Assembly (NCBI GenBank): GCA_031761405.1
Contig: JASEVX010000011.1
Span: 24,973,238-25,037,237 of the forward strand
Origin: Serripes groenlandicus
Lineage: Eukaryota; Mollusca; Bivalvia; Cardiida; Cardiidae
Reading direction: 5' to 3'
Length of the DNA: 64,000 nt
Shown here: one piece after another, positions 53,930-64,000 of the stretch
Numbering within the stretch: position 1 is the stretch's first letter
Layout: the number at the start of each line of letters is the position of its first letter
Translations under genes and position numbers: made by a program
The notes under the pieces: model-generated
Database searches by the model: none
The model's input: only the letters and a program-made list of their open reading frames with translations
Told to the model about the DNA's origin: nothing

Positions 53930-54775
53930 ACATGGGGAGGAAAATGAAGATCGAGAAACCTTATCATTCACGCATGTTCACGACTAAGTGCACGTTGACA
54001 ATGTACATTACCGGGCTAACTACTGTCTAGTGAACCAGAGAACGTGATCCTTCTTACAGTGTTCACGACTGAGTGTACTTTAACAAAGTACGTTACAGAG
54101 CCAAATAAATGTCTAGTAAACCTGGGAAAGCGATCCTTCTCGCAGTGTTCACGACTTAGTGCACTTTGTCAAGGTACATTAACGAGCTAAAAACTGTCTA
54201 GTAAACCAGGGAACTTGATTTTTCTTGCATTGTTCACGACGGAGTGGTCTTTGACGAAGTACATCACAGATACAAATACTGTCTAGTGCACCAGGGAACG
54301 CGATCATTATCACACAGTTTACGATGATTTGTACTTTGACATGGTATATTACCGAGCCGAATACCAGCTAGAATACCAGGAAACGTGCTCAGCAGCGCAA
54401 AGTTCACGACTGAGTGTACTTCGACAGGATACACTACTGAGCCAAATAGTTTCTAGTTAACCAGGAGCCTTGATCATTCTCGCAGTGTTTAAGATGGAGA
54501 GTACTTTAACGAGGTACACTATCGATCTTAATACCGGTTAGTAAATCAGGAAACGTAATTGTTATCGCAAAGTTAACGATGAAGTGCACTTTGACAGGAT
54601 ACATTACCAAGCCAAATACTGTATAGTAAACCGGAAACGTGATCCTTCTCACAGTGTGTACGATAACTTGTACTTTGACAAGATACATTACGGAGCCAAA
54701 TACTATCTAGTAATCCAGAATAACGTGATTCTTATCGCAAAGTTCACGGTGGAGTAAACTTTGACAGGATCCTGT
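53930..54775. repeat. 118-bp tandem repeat, about 7 copies
   Basis: 'cagtgttcacgactgagtgt', 'actttgacaaggtacattac cgagcc' and 'ctgtctagtaaaccagggaa cgtgatcc' recur in order. Confidence 0.92.
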
Positions 54776-55300
54776 CATAATCAGCCCGACATCTGATTCA
54801 GAGACAACAAATGGTTCTCAGCTAGGCAAAGCAATTGGGGAGACGATTGAATTGTTGCGTACATTTTGAATATCTATGATATTATCTGTTGTATAAATGG
54901 AATGAAAATGAGATAAATAAATAGAAAATCAACAAAAGAAAAATTCAATCAAAATATTTAATTTATGAATTTAGTTAAAACTATAATAAGGAAAGGAAAT
55001 GCAAAAAAAAAATTATTCAGGGATTCGAACCTGTATCCTTTAGCACCATAGTCCTAATATTAACATTCTGCGCTATAAACCCAACACGTATATCGACCTC
55101 GTTAAACGGGTTAATAAGTATGGTAGTTAATTTTGAAAGGGTAACTCTGGAAATTGACGCAGTGTACTTCGTGAAGCGTGTCGAGATCAGTGTCCCGAAC
55201 AGGCTTACACCTGACTTAGATTGGTAAAAGTGTGCATCTACGTCTTGATTTTTATTTATTTTATTTGTAATGACTTTCGGTACAAAAATACATCCCTACG
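54776..55300. other. Spacer, nothing recognised
   Basis: No gene or repeat seen. A reversed tRNA-like box ('gattcgaacctgtatcc', 55022) hints at an eroded SINE. Confidence 0.45.
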
Positions 55301-55311
55301 TGGCAGAGATA

Positions 55312-55745
55312 TACGGTGGCACAGAGGTTACATGTGTATGTTTGTATTTATCTCGTGCGCACGACATACTAAGACGTGCGCATGACTTGGTAACTCGTGC
55401 GCACGACCTAATTATCTCGTGCGCACGACTTAGTATCTCGTGCGCACGACTTAGTAACTCGAGCGCACGACATAGTAACTCATGCGCACGACTTAATTAT
55501 CTCGTGCGCACGACTTAGTAACTCAAGCGCACGACATAGTAACTCGTGCGCACGACTTAGTAACTCGTACGCACGACTTAATTATCTCGTGCGCACAACA
55601 TAGTATCTCGTGCGCACGACATAGTATCTTGTGCGCACGACTTAATTATCTCGTGCACACGACATAGTATGTCGTGCGCACGAGTTACTAAGTCGTGCGC
55701 ACGACTTAGTATGTCGTGCGCACGAGATAAATACATTTACATATA
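55312..55745. mobile_element. GCGCACGA palindromic element, expanded core
   Basis: Left end tacggtggcacagaggttac as in 14363..14550. The core has about 19 alternating units of ctcgtgcgcacgactta. The right terminal repeat is eroded to 'gagataaatacatttacata'. Confidence 0.85.
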
Positions 55746-56017
55746 AGTGTCTTCGGAGAAAATACCGTTTGGCCAGAAGAAACGTTACAGTATTTACATA
55801 TCTAAAATGAAAAGCCGGTTTGCAGAGTTTGTCATGTCATGCTATGTGAGCGTTTTTACTTTTAATCCTTTTCTCCCTCTCCCTATCCCTCCTCACCCGC
55901 CAATCCATCATATTCTCTGTATATTACTTTACAATTTGTTTTTGTTATTATCCACATGAAGAGAGAGGATTATATTGTTTCATTTAATTTTCAAAAAGAT
56001 CAATACATAATGTTACA

Positions 56018-57119
56018 TTAATCGCCATAATGTCTTTTTCTAATCAAATTTATAAAAGCTATTTCATCTCTGGTCATGTCATCACACATGTCCTGTGTAA
56101 CAATAAAAGCTTCACTCCATTTGTTTTCATGTACAAATAACTCCTTAGCAGTGTTACTGTTGCAATGATTTGCCACTTTTGTTCTTATCTCCTTAAACAT
56201 TGCTACTTCTCTGTCAAAATCTGTACCCTCCTGACGCATTTGGTATTTCAGTTTCTCATAGAAAAAATCATACAAATCATAATCCAGTTTAGCATATTGT
56301 TTGTACAGATATGATTCGCCAAAAGATGGTGAATACAAATCTTTTGATTTATTTCTCATATTTAAGCTGACGAATATGAGATCGCTTGTTTGCCAGTGTA
56401 ACATCCTTTTCATCAGGACGCACGATTCATCCAAAAATTCAACTACCAAAACTAAGCTGAACTCTTTGTCCAGCTTTATAAGATAATTAATAGCTTCAGT
56501 TTTATTGTAATTTGTAAACAAATGTAATGGAAACCCGAATTCTAGAGACATTCGATTATTTGTCCAGGAATCAGAGATAATCTTAGGTTCGTATTTCTTG
56601 GGGTCCTGTAAGAAAACTTCAACCGGTTTCGAGCTATTTATGTTCTTCAGAATATAGCTAGGTCTCAAAAACTCGATGCTTGACTGAAATTGTTGAAAAG
56701 GCAATCGTACGACTCCAATTAAGATGGAATCATTCGGCATGATCCGCTTGAAACTTGGGTATGAATATAACACATGGTTACACAGGATGTCGTAGTTCCT
56801 ACCTGGCGGTGGGTCTCTTATGTTTTTTTCGTTTACAGTTGTAGATAAGCTTATAACATTTGGTAAATCCCACGTATAAGGTTTGCTAGGTAGTACAAAT
56901 GTTAGGTTCCTTTGCCACCCGTATCTTAAAAATATATTCTGGATTGTTGTGCTTGCTGTCTTGTGTACTTTTAAGAAAGCGACGTGTCCCTTTTCCCTTG
57001 ATGCATTGTGTTTCGGACAGCGAACATCATTACCTTTGATTGTGACCGCTGTTTTAAAAAGTAACCACGTGCCTCCAACAATGGTGAATACCGTCACAAT
57101 TACTATGAAGAATAGAAAC
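56018..57119 (-). CDS. Galactose 3-O-sulfotransferase-like protein, terminal exon
   Basis: Golgi type II sulfotransferase of the Gal3ST family, which transfers sulfate from PAPS to the 3-OH of galactose on glycolipids or glycoproteins. The exon opens after a good polypyrimidine acceptor (ctttttcag) with a hydrophobic helix (FLFFIVIVTVFTIVGG), then FLKVHKTASTT (56945..56977), the PAPS 5'-phosphosulfate loop, and VVRLPFQQFQSS (about 56678..56713), the 3'-phosphate-binding strand. Several NxS/T sequons follow. It reads open for 366 codons to TAA at 56018. The in-frame GTG at 57097 is not a credible start; the cytoplasmic start must lie in an upstream exon that I could not find in 57.1-64 kb. An ATTAAA 30 bases past the stop (55983..55988) may be the poly(A) signal. 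The substrate is not predictable from sequence. Confidence 0.88.
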
Positions 57120-58105
57120 CTGAAAAAGTAACAAATAAAAAATTTGGTTTCCTGTATTACAATATAATTGGAATTGTGAAATAATTCAGTTTTATTTCAA
57201 TTTCTGTCTACCATATTGGTGTCTCATTAATGTATACAATTGAAACTATGGCCTTAACCGAACTAAATAAGGTAAGGTTATCTGTTGTCAAGATTGAATT
57301 GGTGAACAACACAATAGAAAACAAAAAGGTGTTAGTTAACATTTGATCGTAAGGTTTTCTTATCTTTGTACCGAGCAGAGTTTCGGATTAACACGCCAGT
57401 AGAATAAATCAAAATTGTATTAATTCCTCATATAATAATACGTGTAATTTCAATGTTTTGAGTAACTATGTGACGCTTTGAAGATCATAATAATACCTTA
57501 TCGTTTCAATCAGACATTGAAAGCTTCTGATAAAAAGAGCTTAACATTCTTTGATCTGATTACTTAATTGTATTTAAAACCATTGTTTTGCGATATGCAT
57601 AAAATAATTCCAAGAAAACATAATATGAAAACAAAATAAAAATACAGCAGAATTCTTACAACCATAACACAATTATAAGGCGTTAATATTAAGACATTTA
57701 TTACTTATCACAAACTTAAAAATATCACATCTAAATAAGAGCATCTGTTGATGTTGTCCTTATAGTTGTGTATGTTGCATTGCATATTCATTTAGACATT
57801 TTGGCATTTTAAATACAGATCGAAGATTTCTGATAGCCTATCTTTACTGAACACGTTTCCTCAATTATTATCTCCCGGTTATATAATTTGAAAGTTTATT
57901 AACATTGAGTACCTGACTACATCATTCTGACTACATCATTGCAATATGATACATGTATATGTAACTGCAATTTACTTTGACTGGTAGAAACGTCTAAATC
58001 TAAGAAAAATGGTTCTCGTATGGCGGTAGCCAACACGGAAATTGTTTATTATTGACTTCATAAAACACAATTTTAACATCCTTTGGCTTTCCTGACGTTC
58101 TTCAC
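57120..58105. other. AT-rich sequence upstream of the sulfotransferase exon
   Basis: This should be intron of the minus-strand gene. No upstream exon could be recognised, since a short N-terminal exon carries no family motif. Confidence 0.45.
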
Positions 58106-58111
58106 TTTATT

Positions 58112-58355
58112 GAATGATTTCATCTAGTAATGGCAGTATTCGAAACTAACCCGGATAAAAGATGATTTCATCTAGTAATGGCAGTATTCGAAATTAACCT
58201 GGATAAAGGATGATTTCATCCAGTGATGGCAGTATTCGAAACTAACCCGGATAAAGGATGATTTCATCTAGTAATGGCAATATTCGAAACTAACTTGAAT
58301 AAAGGATGATTTCATCTAGTGATGGCAATATTCAAAACTAACCTGGATAAAGGAT
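58112..58355. repeat. 57-bp tandem repeat, about 4.5 copies
   Basis: 'gatgatttcatctagtaatg' 'gcagtattcgaaactaaccc ggataaag'. Confidence 0.9.
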
Positions 58356-58794
58356 GTTTAGTTATTTTACAATAAAAGCAATCACTCAGGATTAAATCAT
58401 ATCGGCTTACAGTTTTATCATTTTATAGTTTCTGAACTCATTGTAGACTATATGAATTGATGATAAATATGCTTACTTTAACCTGACATTTTTAATGTAT
58501 TTTAATTATTTTATTTACAACTCAAATGTCTACACTAGACATATCTTCTTTTGTGCATGTCGTTATTAATGGGCTGCAAAATGCATCAAAGAGAGTTTCA
58601 TAGTTTCATTGCGCGTTCACAATTTGTACTCTTATTTTGTCTCCAGGGTCTTGGAACGTATGGCTTAATTGAATTCATTAGTTTTGATATATTTACAGAT
58701 AATTAATTATAACTTTATATTTAGGTTTAATCGCAATCATTCTCTTTCTTCAATATATGTTGTTGTGTGGAGAACCTTATTTGTAGGTCGATAC

Positions 58795-59598
58795 ATCTCG
58801 TGTTTGTAGACGACGTTTCTTGTGTCTCAGACACTATATTTCTGTAGCAGAAACAATTAAATGTGATACATAAATATTGTCTATCAGCTGGAATGAAATT
58901 AAATCTAGATAAAACGAAAATAATAGTTTTCCGAAATGGTGGTGTTTTAAGAAATAAGGAAAATAGTATTATGATGGCAATGAAGTTGAAACTGTATCAT
59001 ATTGTAAATATTTAGAATCTATGTTAACGACTCGGCTTCGTTTGACAACAAGTAAAACAAATCAAGCAAACAAAGCTAAAAAAAAAGCTTGTTTTAGCAT
59101 ATTAAGATAACAAAATTTGTTTGGATATTTTAATCCGAAAGATCCTCTTGAAATATTTAATTCTATGATAACATCTATTCTCTGTTTTAATTCCGATATT
59201 TGGGGTTATGCGTATAGTCACATATAGAAAAAGTGCACATTGATTTGTGTAAACGCATATGCTGTCTTAATTAAAATAACGTCGATTATTACGCCTTAAG
59301 TAAAATGAGGTAGATATCCTTTTTTCTATTTCGTATATGACACAGTGTATTACGTACTGGATAACACTTACAAAAATGATGGTGTTGAAAAGTGAAGTCA
59401 TTTTTTGACATGCTTTACACAACGTCTTCTAGATTGTTCTGTCTAAAACCTTCAGCAAAACATCCAGATTAGCAGATTAACCTAAGTCAAAATAATATCA
59501 ACACTTGTAGAAATGTATATTTTCATGGATATCTCATATTATAGTCGTCGCATATTGTCTTACATTAATGAATAAAATATTTGTATTTGTATTTGTAA
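58795..59598 (+). pseudogene. Decayed non-LTR retrotransposon, RT end and 3' tail
   Basis: Broken frames encode a reverse-transcriptase remnant: VDDVSCVSDT (the F/YxDD box region, at 58806), then CLSAGMKLNLDKTKIIVFRN, then in shifted frames LTTRLRF, FNPKDPLEIFNSMITSIL, and ITYWITLTKM. These match the C-terminal RT and thumb region of CR1/Jockey/RTE-type LINEs. It ends with a (TTTGTA)n tail at about 59580..59598. There are several stops and frameshifts, so it is inactive and 5' truncated. Confidence 0.72.
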
Positions 59599-59989
59599 GT
59601 AATCAGTCTATGCCTGACTATTAAAAGTAGTCTTTGTTTTTTGTGCTTCGATATATTCACAGCATTCTTCCGATTATTACTGGACGAATATACTATATAA
59701 ACTCAGTATAAATGATCATCGAAATAATTTTGGAGGAAAATAGAACATCATATTAGTGTTTTATTATACCAATTCAATCTCAGGAGCTTACTGAAACTGA
59801 TCAAAGTCAAATGTTTTGCAAGCTATAGAGAATACTACAACATTGACGACCGGTATTTATTCTGACGACGGTATGATAACAGATCAATATCGAGCCTCTC
59901 GGAGATAGAAATCAATTCTCTAAGTCGAATCGGATCAGATTTATATTATCTTTATCTCGCAACCTACGTATTTTGTTCAGTTACATTCA

Positions 59990-60180
59990 TAATATCTTTT
60001 ATTTTAAAGAGTTTGAAAATGGTAGTAATGACTTTCCCTCCTTGGCGCTCAGATTGTGTGGTTAGCGTTACAACTGACTCCCTGGTGTCAGGATAAATGG
60101 ACCAGTAGTAATTGTAACTTACCCATGATGCGCCGTGAAATAACTGAAAAGTTGTTGAAATTGGCGTAAAACACAATAAA
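59990..60180 (+). mobile_element. SINE-B copy, 5' truncated
   Basis: 'gagtttgaaaatggtagtaa' to 'gttgaaattggcgtaaaaca'. Confidence 0.72.
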
Positions 60181-60317
60181 AACAAACAGAACGCACCTAC
60201 TACCGCCTAATCTTAATTGACTAGGTCCTAATAGATTAACATCACGCGTGGGCAGAAATAAGCCGTCTAACGTTGTGTACATACGACATACAGGAGCTTA
60301 AGAGTACTCGAGTTTTA

Positions 60318-61150
60318 GCTCACCTGTGCACGAATTGTTCATGGTGAGCTATTGTGATCACATTTTGTCAGGCGCCCGTCCGTCGTGCGTCGTCAACATT
60401 TGCCTTGTTAACACTACATTGACAAAAGTCAATGCGACATGCGTCATTCGTCTTCCACCAATGGGCTTAGTCTATGTGGAAAAGCAGCCAGTTGCTTGGG
60501 AAAATTGTTGTGTGGAGTACTGGTGTAAGAAAACCAGGAAATGCATGAGCAGGTGAACTGGACGCCGTGATATAACTGAGACATTTTTAAAAACTGCGTT
60601 AAACCCCAAACAATCAATGTTAACACTACAGGCTACATTTTGCATCCTATCTTCATGAAAGTTTATCGGAACACTCAACTCCATTGAATCTTGGACAAGT
60701 TCGAAACTAGATAATCTTTAAACTTTATCAGAATGTTTGTCTTATTGATATGTAGGTCAAGTTCGAATATGGATCATGTCTGGTCAAAAAGTAGGCAACT
60801 ATGTCAAATAGAAGGAAAATGTCGTAAACACTCTAGAGGGCGCAATTTTTACTTCAGCAGTTTGACATTTTGTCAGAATGTTTGTCTTAAGGATATCTAA
60901 GTCAATTTCCAATATGGGTAATATTAGGTTTAAAACTATATCACTAGGCCAAATTGAAGGAAAATAGTGTTAAAACTCCGGAGGCCTCAATTTTACTTTG
61001 AGCAAGTTGAAACTTTGTCAGATTGTTTGTCTTGATGATATCTAGTCCATGTTCGAATATGGGTCATATTAGGTAAGGAAAATAGGTCACTAGGCCAAAT
61101 GAAGGAAACTCTTGCTAACACTGGGCTGAGCGATCTATGGCCATCATGTT
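60318..61150 (+). repeat. Dispersed bivalve-type repeat, interrupted
   Basis: Begins 'ttttagctcacctgtgcacg' and 'gtccgtcgtgcgtcgtcaac'; inside, a 'tttgtcttgatgatatcta..tc.a.gttcgaatatggg' unit repeats three times (60735, 60890, 61030). Split by a SINE at 60419. Confidence 0.72.
60419..60616 (+). mobile_element. SINE-C copy, 5' truncated, 12-13 bp target duplication
   Basis: Flanked by tgttaacactaca (60406..60418 and 60617..60629). Ends 'aaaccccaaacaatcaa'. Confidence 0.9.
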
Positions 61151-61229
61151 GCTATTTACACGTGTATGCCAAAATAATGCGCTATACGTATATTTGGTCT
61201 AACTACATCGCATCGAATGTCGATTAAGG

Positions 61230-61500
61230 TATATACACTTAAATATTCATCAGCCGTTGCTAGGTTTTATGTCAAACTGAATTGCAAAAAATCAACCAAC
61301 GCTCAGTTCTTTTTAATAAGAAGACTCGACAATTACCGCTTCTCTATAACGTTTATTTATTTGGGTCATCAACTACCTCTGATACCGTACGATTTTGATT
61401 TTATTGCATTGGGTAACGCTTATGTCACTCTTAGATGACCTGTTTGAGGCAATCACCAGATCTATAAACGAGCGAGCGAAGTTTAAGGTTTTTTTAATGA
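61230..61500. repeat. Dispersed repeat (pairs with 17580..17840)
   Basis: 'gaccg/gatgacctg', 'cagatctataaacgagcgag cgaa'. Class unknown. Confidence 0.5.
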
Positions 61501-61918
61501 GATTGCTTAGATGTACACGTTAAGTCAACATGTATGCCCAACCACCGTGATTTAAAAATGTCTTTTATGTCATGTTAATTAGAATAAAATTCAAAGTTTA
61601 AATACAAAAGGCTACACTCAAGACGAATTATGATAAAAGAGGTTATTTCGAAAACAAGCTCAATAGGCTACATGGCCCGTGAGAAAAACAAAATACGCAA
61701 GCAAAAATTACGATTCCAATAAAATCAAATAAGAACAATGTGTTTTACAAAACATGGATATACGTATACATTAAAAAGGGGAATCTGATATCATTATGAA
61801 TGTGCGAACATGTTATGATGATGTACAAACAGTCTTGGTTCATTCAAAACTATTGTTGATATTAAGTTTATAAAAAAAGTTGAATTATATGATTATTTGT
61901 CTTTGTGAATCAGTTAAT
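61501..61918. other. Unannotated AT-rich sequence
   Basis: Nothing recognised. Confidence 0.45.
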
Positions 61919-61920
61919 TT

Positions 61921-63150
61921 AGTTTTAGCTCACCTGAGCATGAAGTGCTCAAGTCGAGGTATTGTGGTCGCCCTTTGCCCGGCGTCCGTCATGCGTCGTC
62001 AGTATTGGGTCGTCCGTGTGTCAACATATTGTCCTCTGTAATCAGTGGGTCAATTGGGTTGTAACTTCAAAGAAAGCATCCTCTCAATGTACTTATCGAA
62101 ATTTCTTCATTTTTGTTTATCCATGCAAAATTTTGGTTGCCATGGCAAACAAAAGATAAAACATAAAACATGTTTTCCTCCTAAACCGGTAGGCCGAATT
62201 TTAAATAATATGGGTCTGTTTACCGAATAAGTTTGTAGATATGTTTCTTTTGTGACCCTCTATTAGATTCTGTTAAGCCATGTTCGTAAATCATGGCCGC
62301 CAGTGGGCGGGCTGTTTTGCTTTATATAGTGAAAACTTTAAAACTCTTCTTCTCCGAAGGAATCCGCTGTGGTCGAGTGGTTAGCGTCGGGGATTTCGAA
62401 ACCGGGTGTCCCGGGTTCGATCCCTAGTTGCGGCACTACGGTCATGGTGTAGTGCCCTTGGGCAAGGCACATTTTCTAGCCTAGTACTGGTTTGTTTACC
62501 CAGGGATCATAAATAATTAAATTTAATTGCGCGCTAAATGACCTTAGCTGTCGATGCGCCATAAAACAATATACATTCATTCATTCATTCATTCCGAAAG
62601 AATCTGGCCGCATTTCAAATCATTTCATCATTTTGATTGGTTTAAAAAAATGTCCACAAGGCAGCGGGGTTGGTTGACCTAATATGGCTATAGTTAACAT
62701 TTTGAACTACTTCTTCTCAAAAAGTATTCGGCCAATTTCCAAATAGTTTTGTAGAAATGTTCTTTGGATGACCCCCTAACAGATTTCTTCAAGCCATGTT
62801 GATTAATCGAAAAACATCGCCGCCAGAGGGTGGGGGTTCATTTGCATTCTATGGCTATAATGAAAGAAATATTCCTTGGGTGACCATTCAACCGATTCTT
62901 CAAGCTAGGTTGATTGGGGTGATAATGTGGTCACCAGGGGTTGGGCTGCTTTGCCGTATATGGTTATATTGGAAAATCGGCCAATTTCCAAATTATGTTG
63001 TAGAAATGTTCCCTTGGAGACCCTCTACACGATTACATTAAGGCATGTTGGTTGGTAAAAACAAATAAGTTATTGTGGTAGGCATGACAAATCACATTGA
63101 ATAATTCAGGTGAACAATCCATGGCCATCATTGCTCTCTTGCTAAATTGC
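61921..63150 (+). repeat. Dispersed repeat, second copy type
   Basis: 'gttttagctcacctgagcat', 'ggcgtccgtcatgcgtcgtc', then tandem-like 'tcggccaatttccaaat.atgttgtagaaatgtt' blocks (62220, 62730, 62975). Interrupted by the SINE at 62358. Confidence 0.7.
62358..62598 (+). mobile_element. SINE-A variant, full length
   Basis: Head 'gctgtggtcgagtggttagc', B box 'cgggttcgatccctagttg', alternative 3' module 'gcgcgctaaatgaccttagc', (ATTC)n tail. Flanks share tccgaa(g/a)gaatc. Confidence 0.88.
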
Positions 63151-63239
63151 ATTACTGCTACGAAAGTACAGTGTCCGTGTACTGGACATTGATCGAGCTT
63201 CGTGCTTGTGTATTTTGAATTGTTCATACTTTATCCGTA

Positions 63240-64000
63240 ATAACGAGATATTGTATCATAGCCGCTCTTAGAAGAAGTAAAAAGAAGAAGGCAAATATGG
63301 CCTTACATCGATACCCTACGTGGTGATACAGTAGCAAATGCATAATGTCTTATGTCAAGGAAAATTTGATTGACAATCAGAAACTGCAAAAAGTAAATGT
63401 AAATAAAACATCAAATTAGTAATCTATGACAGCAATACGCTTCGACAAACAATATAGCTGGAGCATCTTTGTTACAGAGGATCACACTATGGATATTTCT
63501 CCAAAATAATCTTGAAATCAGACAAGAAGATTCAGGTTTCTTCATTTAACACTTTCAAATAATCAAATACGGCTCAGTATTGGCTTGGTTGTGTTATATA
63601 GAAATGTTTGTAATGAATTATCTTGGAATCGAACTAGCAGATTCAGAGAAGAAGAATTGTTACATTTTGCCACTTTCTTGCTGCCGCCTGTTATTCAATA
63701 TGGCTTGAACAATTGTTGTATATGGTGACCTAAATAATGTGTCTGTCCAATAATCTTGGAATCTGACAAACAATCTCAGAGGAGGACAATTTTAAGTTTG
63801 TTTTCCATTAAGCCCTTTTCATATGCTGTCTGTTATCCATGTTGTTGAACTAATGAATATGGTTAAACAAATGGCGTGCAACCATACCTTAGAAACATTT
63901 CTACCGAAATATTCTGAAATCAGACACACATTTTTGTGAAGAATATGTATTTGGGTAGGTCATTTTACTCTTTTCTGATGACAACTGGCCGCAAATATGT
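63240..64000. repeat. Diverged repeat, irregular 120-bp period
   Basis: 'aataatcttggaatc.gacaa' recurs near 63507, 63620, 63750 and 63905 with gaag/gagg..agattc neighbours. No gene seen; it continues past the window. Confidence 0.5.

Noticed and set aside
57095..57097. Start codon for the sulfotransferase
   Set aside because: The codon is GTG and lies inside the membrane helix, with an acceptor site 22 bp upstream; the start must be in an earlier exon.

Overview
The window reads as nuclear DNA of a bivalve mollusc. Coding sequence sits in small GT-AG exons and the rest is packed with tRNA-headed SINEs, palindromic MITEs and minisatellites. The repeat vocabulary (SINEs ending in (CAAT)n or (ATTC)n, a palindrome with ends like GCCGTTCCGCGAGAAAA, the 'ggccataactcaa' repeats) resembles heterodont clams such as dreissenids. 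The species guess rests on recall, not on a search.

Two protein-coding genes are supported, both on the minus strand. (1) A neprilysin-like M13 zinc metallopeptidase runs from about 38574 down to 7176. I rebuilt 21 exons whose splice phases all agree (2296 coding bases from the transmembrane exon to the stop), plus a likely first exon, giving about 817 residues. It is a type II membrane ectopeptidase with the HEITH and ENIAD zinc motifs, the VNAFY substrate motif and the C-terminal CAVW. Its introns hold most of the mobile elements in the left half of the window. (2) The terminal coding exon of a galactose 3-O-sulfotransferase-like Golgi enzyme lies at 56018..57119; its upstream exon(s) were not found. 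A decayed non-LTR retrotransposon 3' end lies at 58795..59598.

Layout: 1-880 unannotated; 0.88-3.2 kb a 67-bp satellite; 3.3-7.1 kb MITEs and SINEs; 7.2-38.6 kb the peptidase gene (55-bp satellite at 15.0-16.1 kb, splice-site-derived satellite at 29.1-30.4 kb); 38.6-46.3 kb intergenic MITEs, SINEs and small duplications; 46.3-54.8 kb an almost unbroken run of unrelated minisatellites; 55.3-55.7 kb a GCGCACGA palindrome; 56.0-57.1 kb the sulfotransferase; 57.1-64 kb noncoding DNA with a dead LINE, SINEs and long dispersed repeats.

The most notable signals are: an intronic minisatellite made of copies of the upstream exon's own 3' end and 5' splice site; a tandem duplication that leaves a second in-frame exon 3' end with an intact donor; MITE families with different ends that share the same palindromic core; and an occupied/empty-site pair that defines a 1.2-kb insertion with a TTA duplication. 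The two genes have no visible functional link beyond both being minus-strand membrane or secretory-pathway proteins.
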